Of a stretch of 64,000 nucleotides of DNA, positions 45,770-53,726 are shown one piece after another. How positions within the stretch are numbered: position 1 is the first letter of the stretch; each line of letters begins with the position of its first letter. The DNA is from Acidobacteriota bacterium (GTDB lineage Bacteria > Acidobacteriota > Thermoanaerobaculia > UBA5066): assembly GCA_029781975.1 (NCBI GenBank), contig JAKOVQ010000023.1, positions 91,496 through 155,495 of the forward strand, given 5' to 3'. Below the pieces are notes generated by a model, which saw only the letters and a list, made by a program, of their open reading frames with translations, searched no databases and had not been told where the DNA came from. A program made the position numbers and the translations under genes.

Positions 45770-46633
45770 ATGGCCACGACCATCAAGCAGAGTTTCGTCG
45801 AGCTCTGCCGGAACCTGGAGATTACGGACCTGCAGGCGTCCACCGTCTCGACTCGCCAGACGAACGTGCGTGCGGCGATGGACGCCGGGATGACAGTCCT
45901 CGACTCCTTCCTCGTGGGGTCGTACCAGCGGAACACGATGATTGGGCCGCTCAGCAGCGCGGACGTCGACATCTTCGTGGTGCTCGATCCGAAGTACTAC
46001 GAAGCCAATGGCCAGGCGGCTCTTCTGGACAAGGTGAAGTACGCGCTCCGCAAGAGCTACAAGACGCCGGACGTGAGCCGCAACGGGCAGGCCGTAACGA
46101 TCGCGTTTTCGGATTTCCATGTCGATGTCGTGCCGGCCTTCAACAGGAAAGGGGGCGGCTACCTGATCCCGAACACGATCGTCAAGCAGTGGATTTCGAC
46201 GGACCCGAAGAAGCACATCGAGAAATGGGCGAGCGAGAACAAGACGCACGACGGTGACCTGGTGCCGCTCATCAAGATGCTGAAGGGCTGGAATCGTGAG
46301 AATGGCGCGTTGCTCACGTCCTTTCACCTCGAAGCGCTGGCGGTCCAGATCCTCACGAACGTGAAGATCTCCGACTACCCTTCCGGTGCCCGTTTCGTTT
46401 TCGACAAGGCACGCAACCAGGTGCAGCTCCCGGTGTTTGACCCCGCAGGTTATGGTGGGAATGTGGGTGCGTATCTCAACAGCACGGGGAAGATGGCTGA
46501 CGTCGTGAGTCATCTTGAGACGGCCTTCAAGAGGGCGGGTGACGCCGAGCAGCTCGAGAAGAACGGTAAGACGGCTGACGCGGTGGCGAAGTGGCGTCTC
46601 GTTTTCGGGAGCTACTTCCCGGCGTACGGGTAA
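45770..46633 (+). CDS. CD-NTase (CBASS cyclic-oligonucleotide synthase)
   Basis: This 287-residue nucleotidyltransferase belongs to the OAS/cGAS-like (SMODS) superfamily. The helix-cap motif LVGSYQRNTMIG, the paired catalytic acids in ADVDIFVVLD and the third Asp in FHVDVVPAF are all present, followed by a C-terminal helical domain. In CBASS such enzymes make a cyclic di- or trinucleotide when a phage infects, and this activates a neighbouring effector. The product nucleotide cannot be read from sequence. The gene follows the RHS immunity gene by 43 nt, with a purine-rich ribosome site (GGGGAGAGGGGAG), and is followed 5 nt later by a membrane protein. TTGACC at 45723-45728 could be a promoter -35 box. 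Confidence 0.85.
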   Translation: MATTIKQSFVELCRNLEITDLQASTVSTRQTNVRAAMDAGMTVLDSFLVGSYQRNTMIGPLSSADVDIFVVLDPKYYEANGQAALLDKVKYALRKSYKTPDVSRNGQAVTIAFSDFHVDVVPAFNRKGGGYLIPNTIVKQWISTDPKKHIEKWASENKTHDGDLVPLIKMLKGWNRENGALLTSFHLEALAVQILTNVKISDYPSGARFVFDKARNQVQLPVFDPAGYGGNVGAYLNSTGKMADVVSHLETAFKRAGDAEQLEKNGKTADAVAKWRLVFGSYFPAYG

Positions 46634-46638
46634 GAGCG

Positions 46639-47469
46639 ATGGCGTCGCTCGTCGGGCTCTCTCGCGCGGAGTTCCAGGAGGTGGGACGGCTCCATCGCGA
46701 TCGCTTCTTGGCGCACGTCGGAACGCTCCTTCTGAGTGCGGCCGTATTGTTTCTCCGCGAGCCGATCGCCTATGCCTGTTCCATCGCGGCTCTTCTGACG
46801 GAGCTGACGGCTTACGTGCTGCGGCAGCGAGCCGGGGAACGACACGGCCATGCCTCTGAAGCTCTCCGGCGTGCTCAGCTCATGGACGCGCTCGGAAGGA
46901 CTGCCGAACCCCTCGACCTCGCCGATATCCGGGAGGGCTTCTCGAAGCGAACGGAGAAGGAGGCCCCGGCCTTCGAGGATCAGAGCTACTACGCGACGAC
47001 GGCGAGCCGCGGCCCGAAGCGTCTAGTCGAGCTTCTCCAGGAGAGCGCCTTTTGGAGCAAGCACCTCTATAAAGCAGCGTGGAAGCGCGGGGTGTGGCTG
47101 TGGAGCGCGGTGCTGGGCATCGTCGTGATCACGCTCATCTTCGGGATGCCGTTCCTCTCCTCGAATCTCGCGTTGAACTTCGCGCGGACGGCGGCACTCT
47201 TCCTGTCTTTCGTGTCCGCAACGGATGGCCTGACGAGGGCATTCGAATGGCGTCGGGCTGCGACGCTGGCCGAGGCGGTGGACCGGCGGCTCGAGCACAT
47301 CACCGGTGACGATCAAGAGCCGCTCTTGGCCATCTTCGCGGACTACTCGGTAATCACGGCCTCCGCGCCACCGATCCCCCCCAGCATCTACAAGAGCGAA
47401 CGGGGCCGTCTCAATGATCTCTGGCGCGATCGCAAGGGAATCCGGCCAAGCGACACGCCTGCGAAGTGA
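46639..47469 (+). CDS. S-4TM-type putative pore-forming CBASS effector
   Basis: This 276-residue integral membrane protein starts at ATG 46639, 5 nt after the CD-NTase stop; the longer frame overlaps that gene. Four hydrophobic segments occur in two pairs: about residues 24-40 and 42-60, then 152-172 and 180-197, separated by a charged cytoplasmic loop. The C-terminus (PPSIYKSERGRLNDLWRDRK) matches the end typical of S-4TM effectors coded beside SMODS nucleotidyltransferases. Binding of the cyclic nucleotide would open or assemble a pore and stop growth. No SAVED or other known sensor domain is visible, so how it is activated is unknown. Confidence 0.75.
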   Translation: MASLVGLSRAEFQEVGRLHRDRFLAHVGTLLLSAAVLFLREPIAYACSIAALLTELTAYVLRQRAGERHGHASEALRRAQLMDALGRTAEPLDLADIREGFSKRTEKEAPAFEDQSYYATTASRGPKRLVELLQESAFWSKHLYKAAWKRGVWLWSAVLGIVVITLIFGMPFLSSNLALNFARTAALFLSFVSATDGLTRAFEWRRAATLAEAVDRRLEHITGDDQEPLLAIFADYSVITASAPPIPPSIYKSERGRLNDLWRDRKGIRPSDTPAK

Positions 47470-47478
47470 AAGGCGCCA

Positions 47479-48471
47479 GTGATTGATCGGGAGCTTCAAG
47501 TCGAGCTGCTTCGGGAGCTCTACATCGAGCGTTTCGGTCCCAACGCCAGCCGGGGGCACTTCAACTGGCGCACATGGGCGGAGACGCGAGGGGTGGACGA
47601 GCGCGTGGCGATGGCCAGCTACCAGGACCTTTCCGACAAGGGCCTGGTGGAGGCCTTTGCGCTCGGTGGCTACGTCGAGATCACCTCACGAGGGGCGCTC
47701 TTCGCGGAAGAGAACGGCGTGGCTCCCGCCGACCTGGTGAGGCATCACAACGCGGTGCGCTTCGCGATGGTGGATGCGTACACGAAGATTTACGAAGAGC
47801 GCGGGCCTCATGCCTGGCGGGACTGGGAGAAGGTGGCGGATGACGCGAAGATCGGTCATCCGGATTTCCATCTGAACCGCACGATTCTCTTCGATTACGG
47901 ATACCTCGAAGGCGTCAGGCCCGGGGCTCTTCGCGAATACCAGGCAACGCCTGAGGGGCGCCGATGGGTCGAGCAGATTCGGGGCCGCAAGGCGCGTGTG
48001 GCGCGCCTCAACGAGCTGCAGAACGACCCTGAGGTGGCGCCAGCCGCGCGCGGGCACGAGCTCGAGAGGCTTCTGCAAGAGCATGTGCAGACAGAGGGCT
48101 GGGACGCCGAGCGGAACGTCCGTGGCCCGGGCGAAGAGCACGACATCGTGATCAGCCACGGTCGGGACGTCTTCTTTGTCGAGTGCCGCTGGCGGAAGGA
48201 GAAAGCCGAAGCGGGGGATCTCAGCAAGCTCCGTGATCGGATCAGCGCCCGTGCCGGGGCGATGGGTCTTTTCGTGTCGATGTCCGGCTTCACGTCTGGA
48301 GCGCTTCGAGATGCGGAGGACCGGCTCGAGCGCTGCGTCATGCTTCTGTTTGGCTCGAAGGACGTGAGTGATGTGCTCACGGGAGTGAAGAGCTTCACGG
48401 ACCTGCTGAACGAGCGCTTCAAGCTCGCGGTCTCGCGTCGGAAGATCGTGGTCGAGGAGGTCCCGGAGTAG
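47479..48471 (+). CDS. Winged-helix / PD-(D/E)XK nuclease-fold protein
   Basis: This 330-residue protein begins at GTG 47479, 9 nt after the S-4TM stop, so it is in the same operon. The N-terminal half has winged-helix segments (ASYQDLSDKGLVEAFALGGYVEITSRG; NRTILFDYGYLEG; YQATPEGRRWVEQI). From about residue 190 a restriction-endonuclease-like domain follows: RGHELERLLQEHV, then EEHDIVI (Asp) and FFVECRWRKE (Glu and basic residue), the Mrr/PD-(D/E)XK pattern. It could be a second effector that cuts DNA or a regulator. No third gene of this kind is a standard type I CBASS part. The left copy of the long repeat begins 18 nt after its stop. Confidence 0.75.
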   Translation: MIDRELQVELLRELYIERFGPNASRGHFNWRTWAETRGVDERVAMASYQDLSDKGLVEAFALGGYVEITSRGALFAEENGVAPADLVRHHNAVRFAMVDAYTKIYEERGPHAWRDWEKVADDAKIGHPDFHLNRTILFDYGYLEGVRPGALREYQATPEGRRWVEQIRGRKARVARLNELQNDPEVAPAARGHELERLLQEHVQTEGWDAERNVRGPGEEHDIVISHGRDVFFVECRWRKEKAEAGDLSKLRDRISARAGAMGLFVSMSGFTSGALRDAEDRLERCVMLLFGSKDVSDVLTGVKSFTDLLNERFKLAVSRRKIVVEEVPE

Positions 48472-48689
48472 GGGCGACGACGAGGGGCGCACGGCGCCCT
48501 GCGGGTGCCGTGGAACGGGGGACGCCCCCGGGCGGCTCCGGCGGGAGGGGCGGAGGCGCCGGATGCTCTGCGAGGCGCGCGCCGGGCGGGGCCCCAATTT
48601 CCCCGTCCCGTCACGCGCCTCGCAGCCCTGCCGCGGCGCGTAGCTGCGGCGAAGGATCGCCTTCGCTCCGCGCGGCGTCAGGGGCGCTT

Positions 48690-48711
48690 GCCGATAAGCG
48701 CGCTTATCGGC
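48690..48711. repeat. Perfect 22-bp palindrome in left repeat
   Basis: GCCGATAAGCG is followed directly by its reverse complement. In the right copy the corresponding place holds an unrelated 11-bp hairpin (60614-60640), so the structure is kept and the sequence is not. Confidence 0.75.
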
Positions 48712-48791
48712 CCCGGAGCGGATGAAGTCCCGCTGCGCTTCGCTCCGCGGGGGCGCCCCTCCCGCCTCCGGGTCCGGCCTGCGGCCGGACC

Positions 48792-48818
48792 TTTGACATA
48801 ACCGAAGGCTATGTCAAA
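48792..48818. repeat. 9-bp hairpin in left repeat
   Basis: TTTGACATA (48792-48800) pairs with TATGTCAAA (48810-48818) around a 9-nt centre, just before the strongly conserved part of the repeat. The right copy has the unrelated stem CGGCCTAAC/GTTAGGCCG at the same place (60739-60759). Confidence 0.75.
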
Positions 48819-49309
48819 CCGCCGGGGGCGAGCGGAGCTCGCTACGCTCGGTCGCTGAAGGGCCTGATCACGTCGCTCGCGAACGCGCCGCCACACGCGC
48901 CTGCGGTGCTCGCGAGCTGCGCTCCTCGGCCCGGCGTCGGCGCGGGCGAGCGCCGCGCCAGGCCATCGAGCAGCGGAGGCGTCGGCTACGCCGACGCGGC
49001 GCTGAAGGCGCTGGCACTGCGGGCGCGAAGACCGGGGCGCGGACCTCTGCGCTCCTCGCTTCGCTCGGGTGCTCGAGCACCGCGCCCCGAGCGCCCTCGC
49101 GCCAGCGCGCCCGGGACCGCCGAGAGCGGCTAGAGAAAGAAGCCTGGCAGCCCTTCTCGCCGAACTTCTTTTGCACGCGACGGCCCGGAGGCAAACAACG
49201 TCTGCCACGGAGGCCGTGCAGGCTAACGATTTCTGCCACTTTCGCGGCGACGTCACGAACGGCACCGCTCGCGCCGCCGACGTCCCCGGCTGCGCCCCGG
49301 TCCTCGGCC

Positions 49310-49355
49310 GTCAAGGAATCGGCTCTACGAGCCTCGCGCTTCGCGCGTCCTTGAC
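49310..49355. repeat. 8-bp hairpin in the identical core of the repeat (left)
   Basis: GTCAAGGA (49310-49317) pairs with TCCTTGAC (49348-49355). The same hairpin is at 61382-61427 in the right copy. It lies within the 156 identical bases, next to a second conserved hairpin (CGCGGAG 49389-49395 with CTCCGCG 49406-49412). Confidence 0.75.
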
Positions 49356-49863
49356 CGCCTGCGGGCCGGAGCGCGGCGTCCCTGATATCGCGGAGCCCAT
49401 TCGGTCTCCGCGTCGACGAGTCGCCGCGGGACGACGCCGAAGCTCGAGCTGCTCTCTTCCTTTAGCCGCTTCCCTCGTCGGTCTCCTCGTCGGGCTCCGG
49501 CGTGGCGCGAGGCGTGCCGCGGTCGCACGCCCCGTGACACGCCATGAGCCGCCGCGGCGGCTTCGCCGCCGCCTGGACAAGCCTGGCGACCGGCTCGCGA
49601 GCGGCGACGGCCCCGAACGCGACGACGGCGACGAACACCGAAAAGGGGACCACCCCGAAGCGGCGAGCCGGGTGCCAGGCGATGGCCGCCGCGCAGGGCC
49701 GGAGGACGCGGCCCCTTGAGGGCCGTGCCGCAGGCCCGGAGCCGCCTTGCGACGCCCCCGGCGCGGCACCAACGCCGTTGTGCCGCGGGGCCGCGGAGCG
49801 GCCCTGGAGGCCGGAGGGGCGCCCCCTCGGCGCGAGGCGCCGAGGGACAAAGCGGATACGCGT

Positions 49864-49885
49864 CGGGCTAAGCCGGCTTAGCCCG
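49864..49885. repeat. 22-bp palindrome near the end of left repeat
   Basis: CGGGCTAAGCC is followed by its reverse complement. The right copy (61949-61971) has the same arms with one extra G at the centre, a change that keeps the pairing. Confidence 0.8.
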
Positions 49886-50076
49886 CGAGCGGCCCGTGTG
49901 CGGCGCGGCACGGAGGCCGCGACCGGCCGCAGTGACGCGACGCGCAGGGGATTCACGGCGCGTGACGGCGAGGGGGGCGCGGGGTCCCCCGCCGGCGCGC
50001 GGCGTGAAGAGCGGCAGCTCGATCGCCCCTCCGGCCGGAACCGGGGGCGGCGGAAATCCGTGCTCTGGTGCTCATC

Positions 50077-53000
50077 TCAGGGGAGGGCCGTCTCGGCCTT
50101 GACGATCTCGACCTCGTCCTGGCTCACGCCGTAGAGCTCGAGCACGAGCTCGTCGAGCTCTTCCTGTGTGCCTTCAACCTGGCGCTCGAGCCGCGTCTTC
50201 TCGTGCGGTGACTTCGCTGCGAGGAGCTGACGCTTCGTGCCGAGCATCTGCTCGACGAGCGAGCGGAGGCGAGCGGCGCTCATGCCGGACGGCAGCTCGA
50301 TCGGCGCGCTGCGGATGAACCGCGCCTCGAACGAGTAGTAGCCGCTCTCCATCTGCTGACCGCCAGCGGTCATCGCGAAGCTCAGGAGCCGGCTATTGAG
50401 GAGTCCGAGGAGGCACAGGGGGTCGACGCCTTCCTTCGGGAGCAGGCCGTACCCGCCCGCGGCCCCGCCGAGGATGAAGTAGTCCCCGCTCTCGTCGATG
50501 AGGAAGCTGCTCTTCGGCGCCAGATCGGGCGTGAGCAGCTTCGGGAGGGCCATAACGTCGAGCGCCTGGGACCGTCCGTAGCCGTACCAGCCAGGACCGC
50601 GATGCTTGCCACTCTCGCGCTTCTCGAGCGTCGTGCGATTCGCGAGGAGGTACTTCCACGTCAGCGGGAACTCAGTCTTGAGCTTCCTCTCGCTGATCAG
50701 GCCGACGCGTCCGCCCTCGCCCGGGCCGTAGGGGAAGAGTACGACCCGCTCGTACGGCAGGGGCGTGTAGGGGCGCATCTCGGTCCCCTTGATGAGCGGG
50801 TGGCAGAGCTCGGCTTCGAGCTGTACCTCCTCGTCGAGCTCGGGGGAGCGGGCTCGGATCACGGACTTGCCGGCGTGAACCAGATCGAGCACGTAGATGC
50901 CGTCCGCGCTGGTCTTCAGGCCCTGGAAAATCCGGTCCGTCACGGACGCGAGCGTTTCGCGACCCTTGGCGAGCTTGCGGAGGAGCGCGAGGACGGAAGC
51001 GGACTTGAGCACCCACGGCCCGCGACCGAGGACCGAGGCCGGGGTCCGCGACTCGGAGGCGGTCATCAGCGCCGCGGGGAGGGAGCCGTTCTTCCCGAGC
51101 GGCGGGATCTCGATGTACGAGAACCGGGCATTCGGCTCCCGCGTGAAGACGTGGATCGCCGTGTTGACGAACGCCTTCGGGAAGGCCTGGTTATTCCGGA
51201 GATTCGTCACGTGCGCCACGTGCCGGCCGTCGGCAAGGAGCGTCCGGAGCGGCTCGCCGAACTGCACCTGCCAGAACTTCTGAGGGATGATGAAGCCGAG
51301 GCGTCCCTCGTCCTTGAGGAGCTTCAACGCTCTCTCGACGAAGACGACGTAGATGTCGTAATTCCCGGAGGACGCCGAGCGGTAGAGGTCCTTGTAGAGC
51401 TCCACCTCGCGCGGCGCCCACTCCTGCATCGCCTGGATGCGGATGTACGGGGGATTCCCGATGACGACGTCGAAGCCGCCCTCGGCGAGGACCTTCGGGA
51501 ACTCCTTCTTCCAGTCGAAGGCGTTGATCCGCTTCCGCTCCTCCTCGTCGGTGAAGAGCCCCTTCATGTGCCCGGGCTCGATGAGGGAGTTACCGCAGCG
51601 GATGTTTCGCTCCAGGCTCGGGAGCGCCCTCTCCCCGAACAGCCCGAACTGCCGGATCGTCTGCGCCGTCTCGCCTTCGAGGACCTTCAGGAGGAGCGAG
51701 AGCTTCGACACCTCGACGGCTTGCGTGTCGATGTCGACGCCGTAGATGCTGCTCAGGAGGATGGCGTGCTTCTCGGCCGTCGTCAGGCGCCACTTCTTCC
51801 CCGAGCCGAGGAAGACCTCCTTCTTGTGGCTGGCGGGGTCGTGTGTTTCGTACCACGCCAGGTGCTCGTCGAGGAGGAGCTGGTAGGCCTGAAGAAGGAA
51901 AGAGCCCGAGCCGCAGGCGGGATCGAGGACCCGAAGGCTCTTGAGCTGCTTCGGCGTCTTTCCCTTGCACAGGGGGCCGAGCGAGCGGTCGATGATGTGC
52001 TTGACGATGAACGACGGCGTGTAGAAGACGCCGCCGGCCTTCTTCACCGCAGGCTTGTCCGTGACGCGAGCCTGGTGGCCGTCCGTCAGGTGGATGACGC
52101 GGCCGAGGAACTGCTCGTAGACGTTGCCGAGGATCTCTACGGGGATGGCGCTGAAGTCGTAGGGGGAGCGCTCGTAGAGCTGCGCCACGATCCCCTTGAT
52201 CACCTTGTCGTCGATCTCGAGCGACGGCGTGATCGGGTCGCGGTCGAAGTCGAAGAGTCCCGAGTTGTAGCGCGCGTCCGCCTTCCGGTAGAGGGCGACG
52301 AGGCGTGCGTGGACGTTGTTTCCGTTTGAGAGCGCCTGGAGGGTGCCGTAGTCCTCGGCCCCCTGCCCCTCGGCGACGCGGAGGAAGATGATCCGGTCAA
52401 TTGTCGTCTGGACGGCGAAGTTGAGCTCCTCGACGGTCAGCTCGCGGTTTCGGAGCGCGATGTTTCGGGCGAGCTCGTCTCGCCACTGCTCGATGTCCTT
52501 GAGGAACTCCGCATCGACGGGCATCGTGCCGCGCTTCTTCGTGCTCGCCGCGTACCTGTCGAAGGCGCCGGTGAAGACGGCCTCTTTCGAGAGGAGGCCC
52601 CAGATCTCGTCGAGCTTTTCGAGGTACTGGTCGTATCTCCAGATCAGTTTTCGGGCAATACCGGCCTTGTCGGAGGGGCGCGGGGCCATGCGCGTGTCGT
52701 AGACCGCCAGCTCCTCGAAGTCCGTGAGCACGGAGAGCGAGAGGCCCGTGCTGTAGGCGTAGCGCCGGAGCTGGAAGGCGGGTCGAGGGTCCGTCGCCAG
52801 GTCGGTCGAAGGTTTCTTCGCTTCGACGAAGAACGTCCGTGTCCCGCCGATGCGGAACGTGTAGTCGGGCGCCTTGGTGAGGTCGCCGACCTTGATCGAC
52901 TCTTCGTGGATGACGTCCTTGTACGCCTCGGCGGCCCCCATCCGGTTATGGACGTCCCAGCCGAGCGCCTCGAAGAAGGGCGTGATGAACTCGCTGCGGG

Positions 53001-53106
53001 CCGTCTCCTCGTTGTAGGAGGCGGCCTTGTAGTGATCGCGATTCGCCGCGAAGCGCTCGACGAGCCTGCCGATGGTCTTCCTGGCCTCTTCGATCGTCCC
53101 GAACAT
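50077..53106 (-). CDS. Type IIG-like restriction-modification enzyme
   Basis: This 1009-residue single-chain enzyme starts at ATG 53106 (GAGGAGAG site); the frame stays open upstream across the XRE gene, but without support. The N-terminus carries a PD-(D/E)XK nuclease of HsdR_N type: APDYTFRIGG and TFFVEAKKP (about residues 80-100). A helical linker is followed by an N6-adenine methyltransferase with SAM motif VLDPACGSGSFLL (about 395) and catalytic NPPY (about 551), Eco57I/BREX-PglX-like. The C-terminal 400 residues resemble a TaqI-type target recognition domain. It would both methylate and cut the same site. It lies 41 nt after an XRE regulator on the same strand. Left repeat ends 17 nt beyond its stop. 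Confidence 0.88.
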   Translation of the reverse strand: MFGTIEEARKTIGRLVERFAANRDHYKAASYNEETARSEFITPFFEALGWDVHNRMGAAEAYKDVIHEESIKVGDLTKAPDYTFRIGGTRTFFVEAKKPSTDLATDPRPAFQLRRYAYSTGLSLSVLTDFEELAVYDTRMAPRPSDKAGIARKLIWRYDQYLEKLDEIWGLLSKEAVFTGAFDRYAASTKKRGTMPVDAEFLKDIEQWRDELARNIALRNRELTVEELNFAVQTTIDRIIFLRVAEGQGAEDYGTLQALSNGNNVHARLVALYRKADARYNSGLFDFDRDPITPSLEIDDKVIKGIVAQLYERSPYDFSAIPVEILGNVYEQFLGRVIHLTDGHQARVTDKPAVKKAGGVFYTPSFIVKHIIDRSLGPLCKGKTPKQLKSLRVLDPACGSGSFLLQAYQLLLDEHLAWYETHDPASHKKEVFLGSGKKWRLTTAEKHAILLSSIYGVDIDTQAVEVSKLSLLLKVLEGETAQTIRQFGLFGERALPSLERNIRCGNSLIEPGHMKGLFTDEEERKRINAFDWKKEFPKVLAEGGFDVVIGNPPYIRIQAMQEWAPREVELYKDLYRSASSGNYDIYVVFVERALKLLKDEGRLGFIIPQKFWQVQFGEPLRTLLADGRHVAHVTNLRNNQAFPKAFVNTAIHVFTREPNARFSYIEIPPLGKNGSLPAALMTASESRTPASVLGRGPWVLKSASVLALLRKLAKGRETLASVTDRIFQGLKTSADGIYVLDLVHAGKSVIRARSPELDEEVQLEAELCHPLIKGTEMRPYTPLPYERVVLFPYGPGEGGRVGLISERKLKTEFPLTWKYLLANRTTLEKRESGKHRGPGWYGYGRSQALDVMALPKLLTPDLAPKSSFLIDESGDYFILGGAAGGYGLLPKEGVDPLCLLGLLNSRLLSFAMTAGGQQMESGYYSFEARFIRSAPIELPSGMSAARLRSLVEQMLGTKRQLLAAKSPHEKTRLERQVEGTQEELDELVLELYGVSQDEVEIVKAETALP

Positions 53107-53123
53107 CTCTCTCCTCGTTGTGT

Positions 53124-53144
53124 CCGGCTCCGGAGCGGAGCCGG
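53124..53144 (-). promoter_or_regulatory. Hairpin between the XRE and restriction-modification genes
   Basis: CCGGCTC (53124-53130) and GAGCCGG (53138-53144) form a 7-bp stem with a 7-nt loop in the 41-nt gap, just before the ribosome site of the restriction-modification gene. It could tune how much of that gene is made relative to its regulator. No T-run follows. Confidence 0.45.
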
Positions 53145-53147
53145 TCC

Positions 53148-53642
53148 TCAGGCGCTGCGGCGGAGGCGGGCGACGACCTCTTCCATCTTCCGGCTGCTGA
53201 CCCAGGCGTCGATCAGCTCGATGACCGTCTCGCGGTCCTTGCGCTTGAGCTTCTCGAGCTCGCGGAAGCGCTCGAGCAGAGAGATGTCCTGAATCGGCGG
53301 GTCGGCCGAGGGGGGAGCCGTACCTTCCTTGCCGAGGACCAGGGCTTCCAGCCCGACCTGGAGGAAGCGGCAGAGGTCGACGAGCGTCTCGAGACTGGGG
53401 AGAGAAAGACCGCGCTCGTAGCGGGAGATCTGGGCCGTCTCGATGCGGATCCCCTTGGCCAGCTCTCGCTGAGATACGAAGCGTGCCTCTCGTATCTTCC
53501 TCAGCCGAGCACCCAGGTCCCGGGCGAGCATCACGTCCTTCTTGCCACGTGCCTTTCCAGCCATGCCCCGAGTCTCGGGTCGCTTCGGCGCGACCGGGGG
53601 TGCGTGGGAGGCGGGCTGGTCGGTGATATTGAGAGATGCCAT
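53148..53642 (-). CDS. XRE-family regulator (controller-like)
   Basis: The protein is 164 residues from ATG 53642, or 138 from ATG 53564, which begins at MAGKARGKKD; the longer frame from 53855 overlaps the divergent primase gene. An XRE/Cro HTH is clear: LGARLRKIREARFVSQRELAKGIRIETAQISRYERGLSLPSLETLVDLCRFL. A C-terminal helical tail follows. Position and orientation suggest a controller of the restriction-modification gene downstream, and of the divergent primase gene through two CTTGWCAAG sites. The 53642 ATG sits only about 14 nt after the -10 box, so its message would be almost leaderless. Confidence 0.85.
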   Translation of the reverse strand: MASLNITDQPASHAPPVAPKRPETRGMAGKARGKKDVMLARDLGARLRKIREARFVSQRELAKGIRIETAQISRYERGLSLPSLETLVDLCRFLQVGLEALVLGKEGTAPPSADPPIQDISLLERFRELEKLKRKDRETVIELIDAWVSSRKMEEVVARLRRSA

Positions 53643-53686
53643 GCTTGACAAGCAGTAACATACTACGCAGGATTCCGCTTGACAAG
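53643..53686. promoter_or_regulatory. Twin XRE operators with divergent promoter
   Basis: GCTTGACAAG occurs at 53643-53652 and 53677-53686, each containing the palindrome CTTGACAAG, 34 bp apart (about three helical turns). On the minus strand TTGTCA (53685-53680), a 17-nt spacer and TATGTT (53662-53657) form a good promoter for the XRE gene; one operator covers its -35 box and the other its start site. The promoter for the primase gene is less clear; TTGACA is present in both sites. Confidence 0.65.
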
Positions 53687-53726
53687 GTTTTCGGAAATCC
53701 CGGTTTTCGACGAAGGGAGCCACGAC

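Larger units (their letters stand above)
48489..50060. repeat. Long GC-rich non-coding repeat, left copy
   Basis: This stretch of about 1.57 kb between the CBASS operon and the restriction gene has no convincing gene: open frames are Arg/Ala/Gly-rich, and they do not survive the indels between this copy and the right copy (60471-62144). Both copies begin GCACGGCGCC, share GCGGAGCTCGCTACGCTCGG (48832 here), a run of 156 identical bases (49284-49439) and a similar end near CCGGCCGGAACCGGGGGCGG. It is full of inverted repeats. The two copies are in the same orientation, 12 kb apart. It may be a structured RNA, the end of a mobile element, or a recombination substrate. Confidence 0.8.

Noticed and set aside
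48868..49956. Several open frames in the left long repeat (for example 49311-49850, 49544-50134), partly found in the right copy too.
   Set aside because: They exist because the DNA is alike. Indels between the copies shift the frames and change the predicted proteins, and composition is not protein-like.
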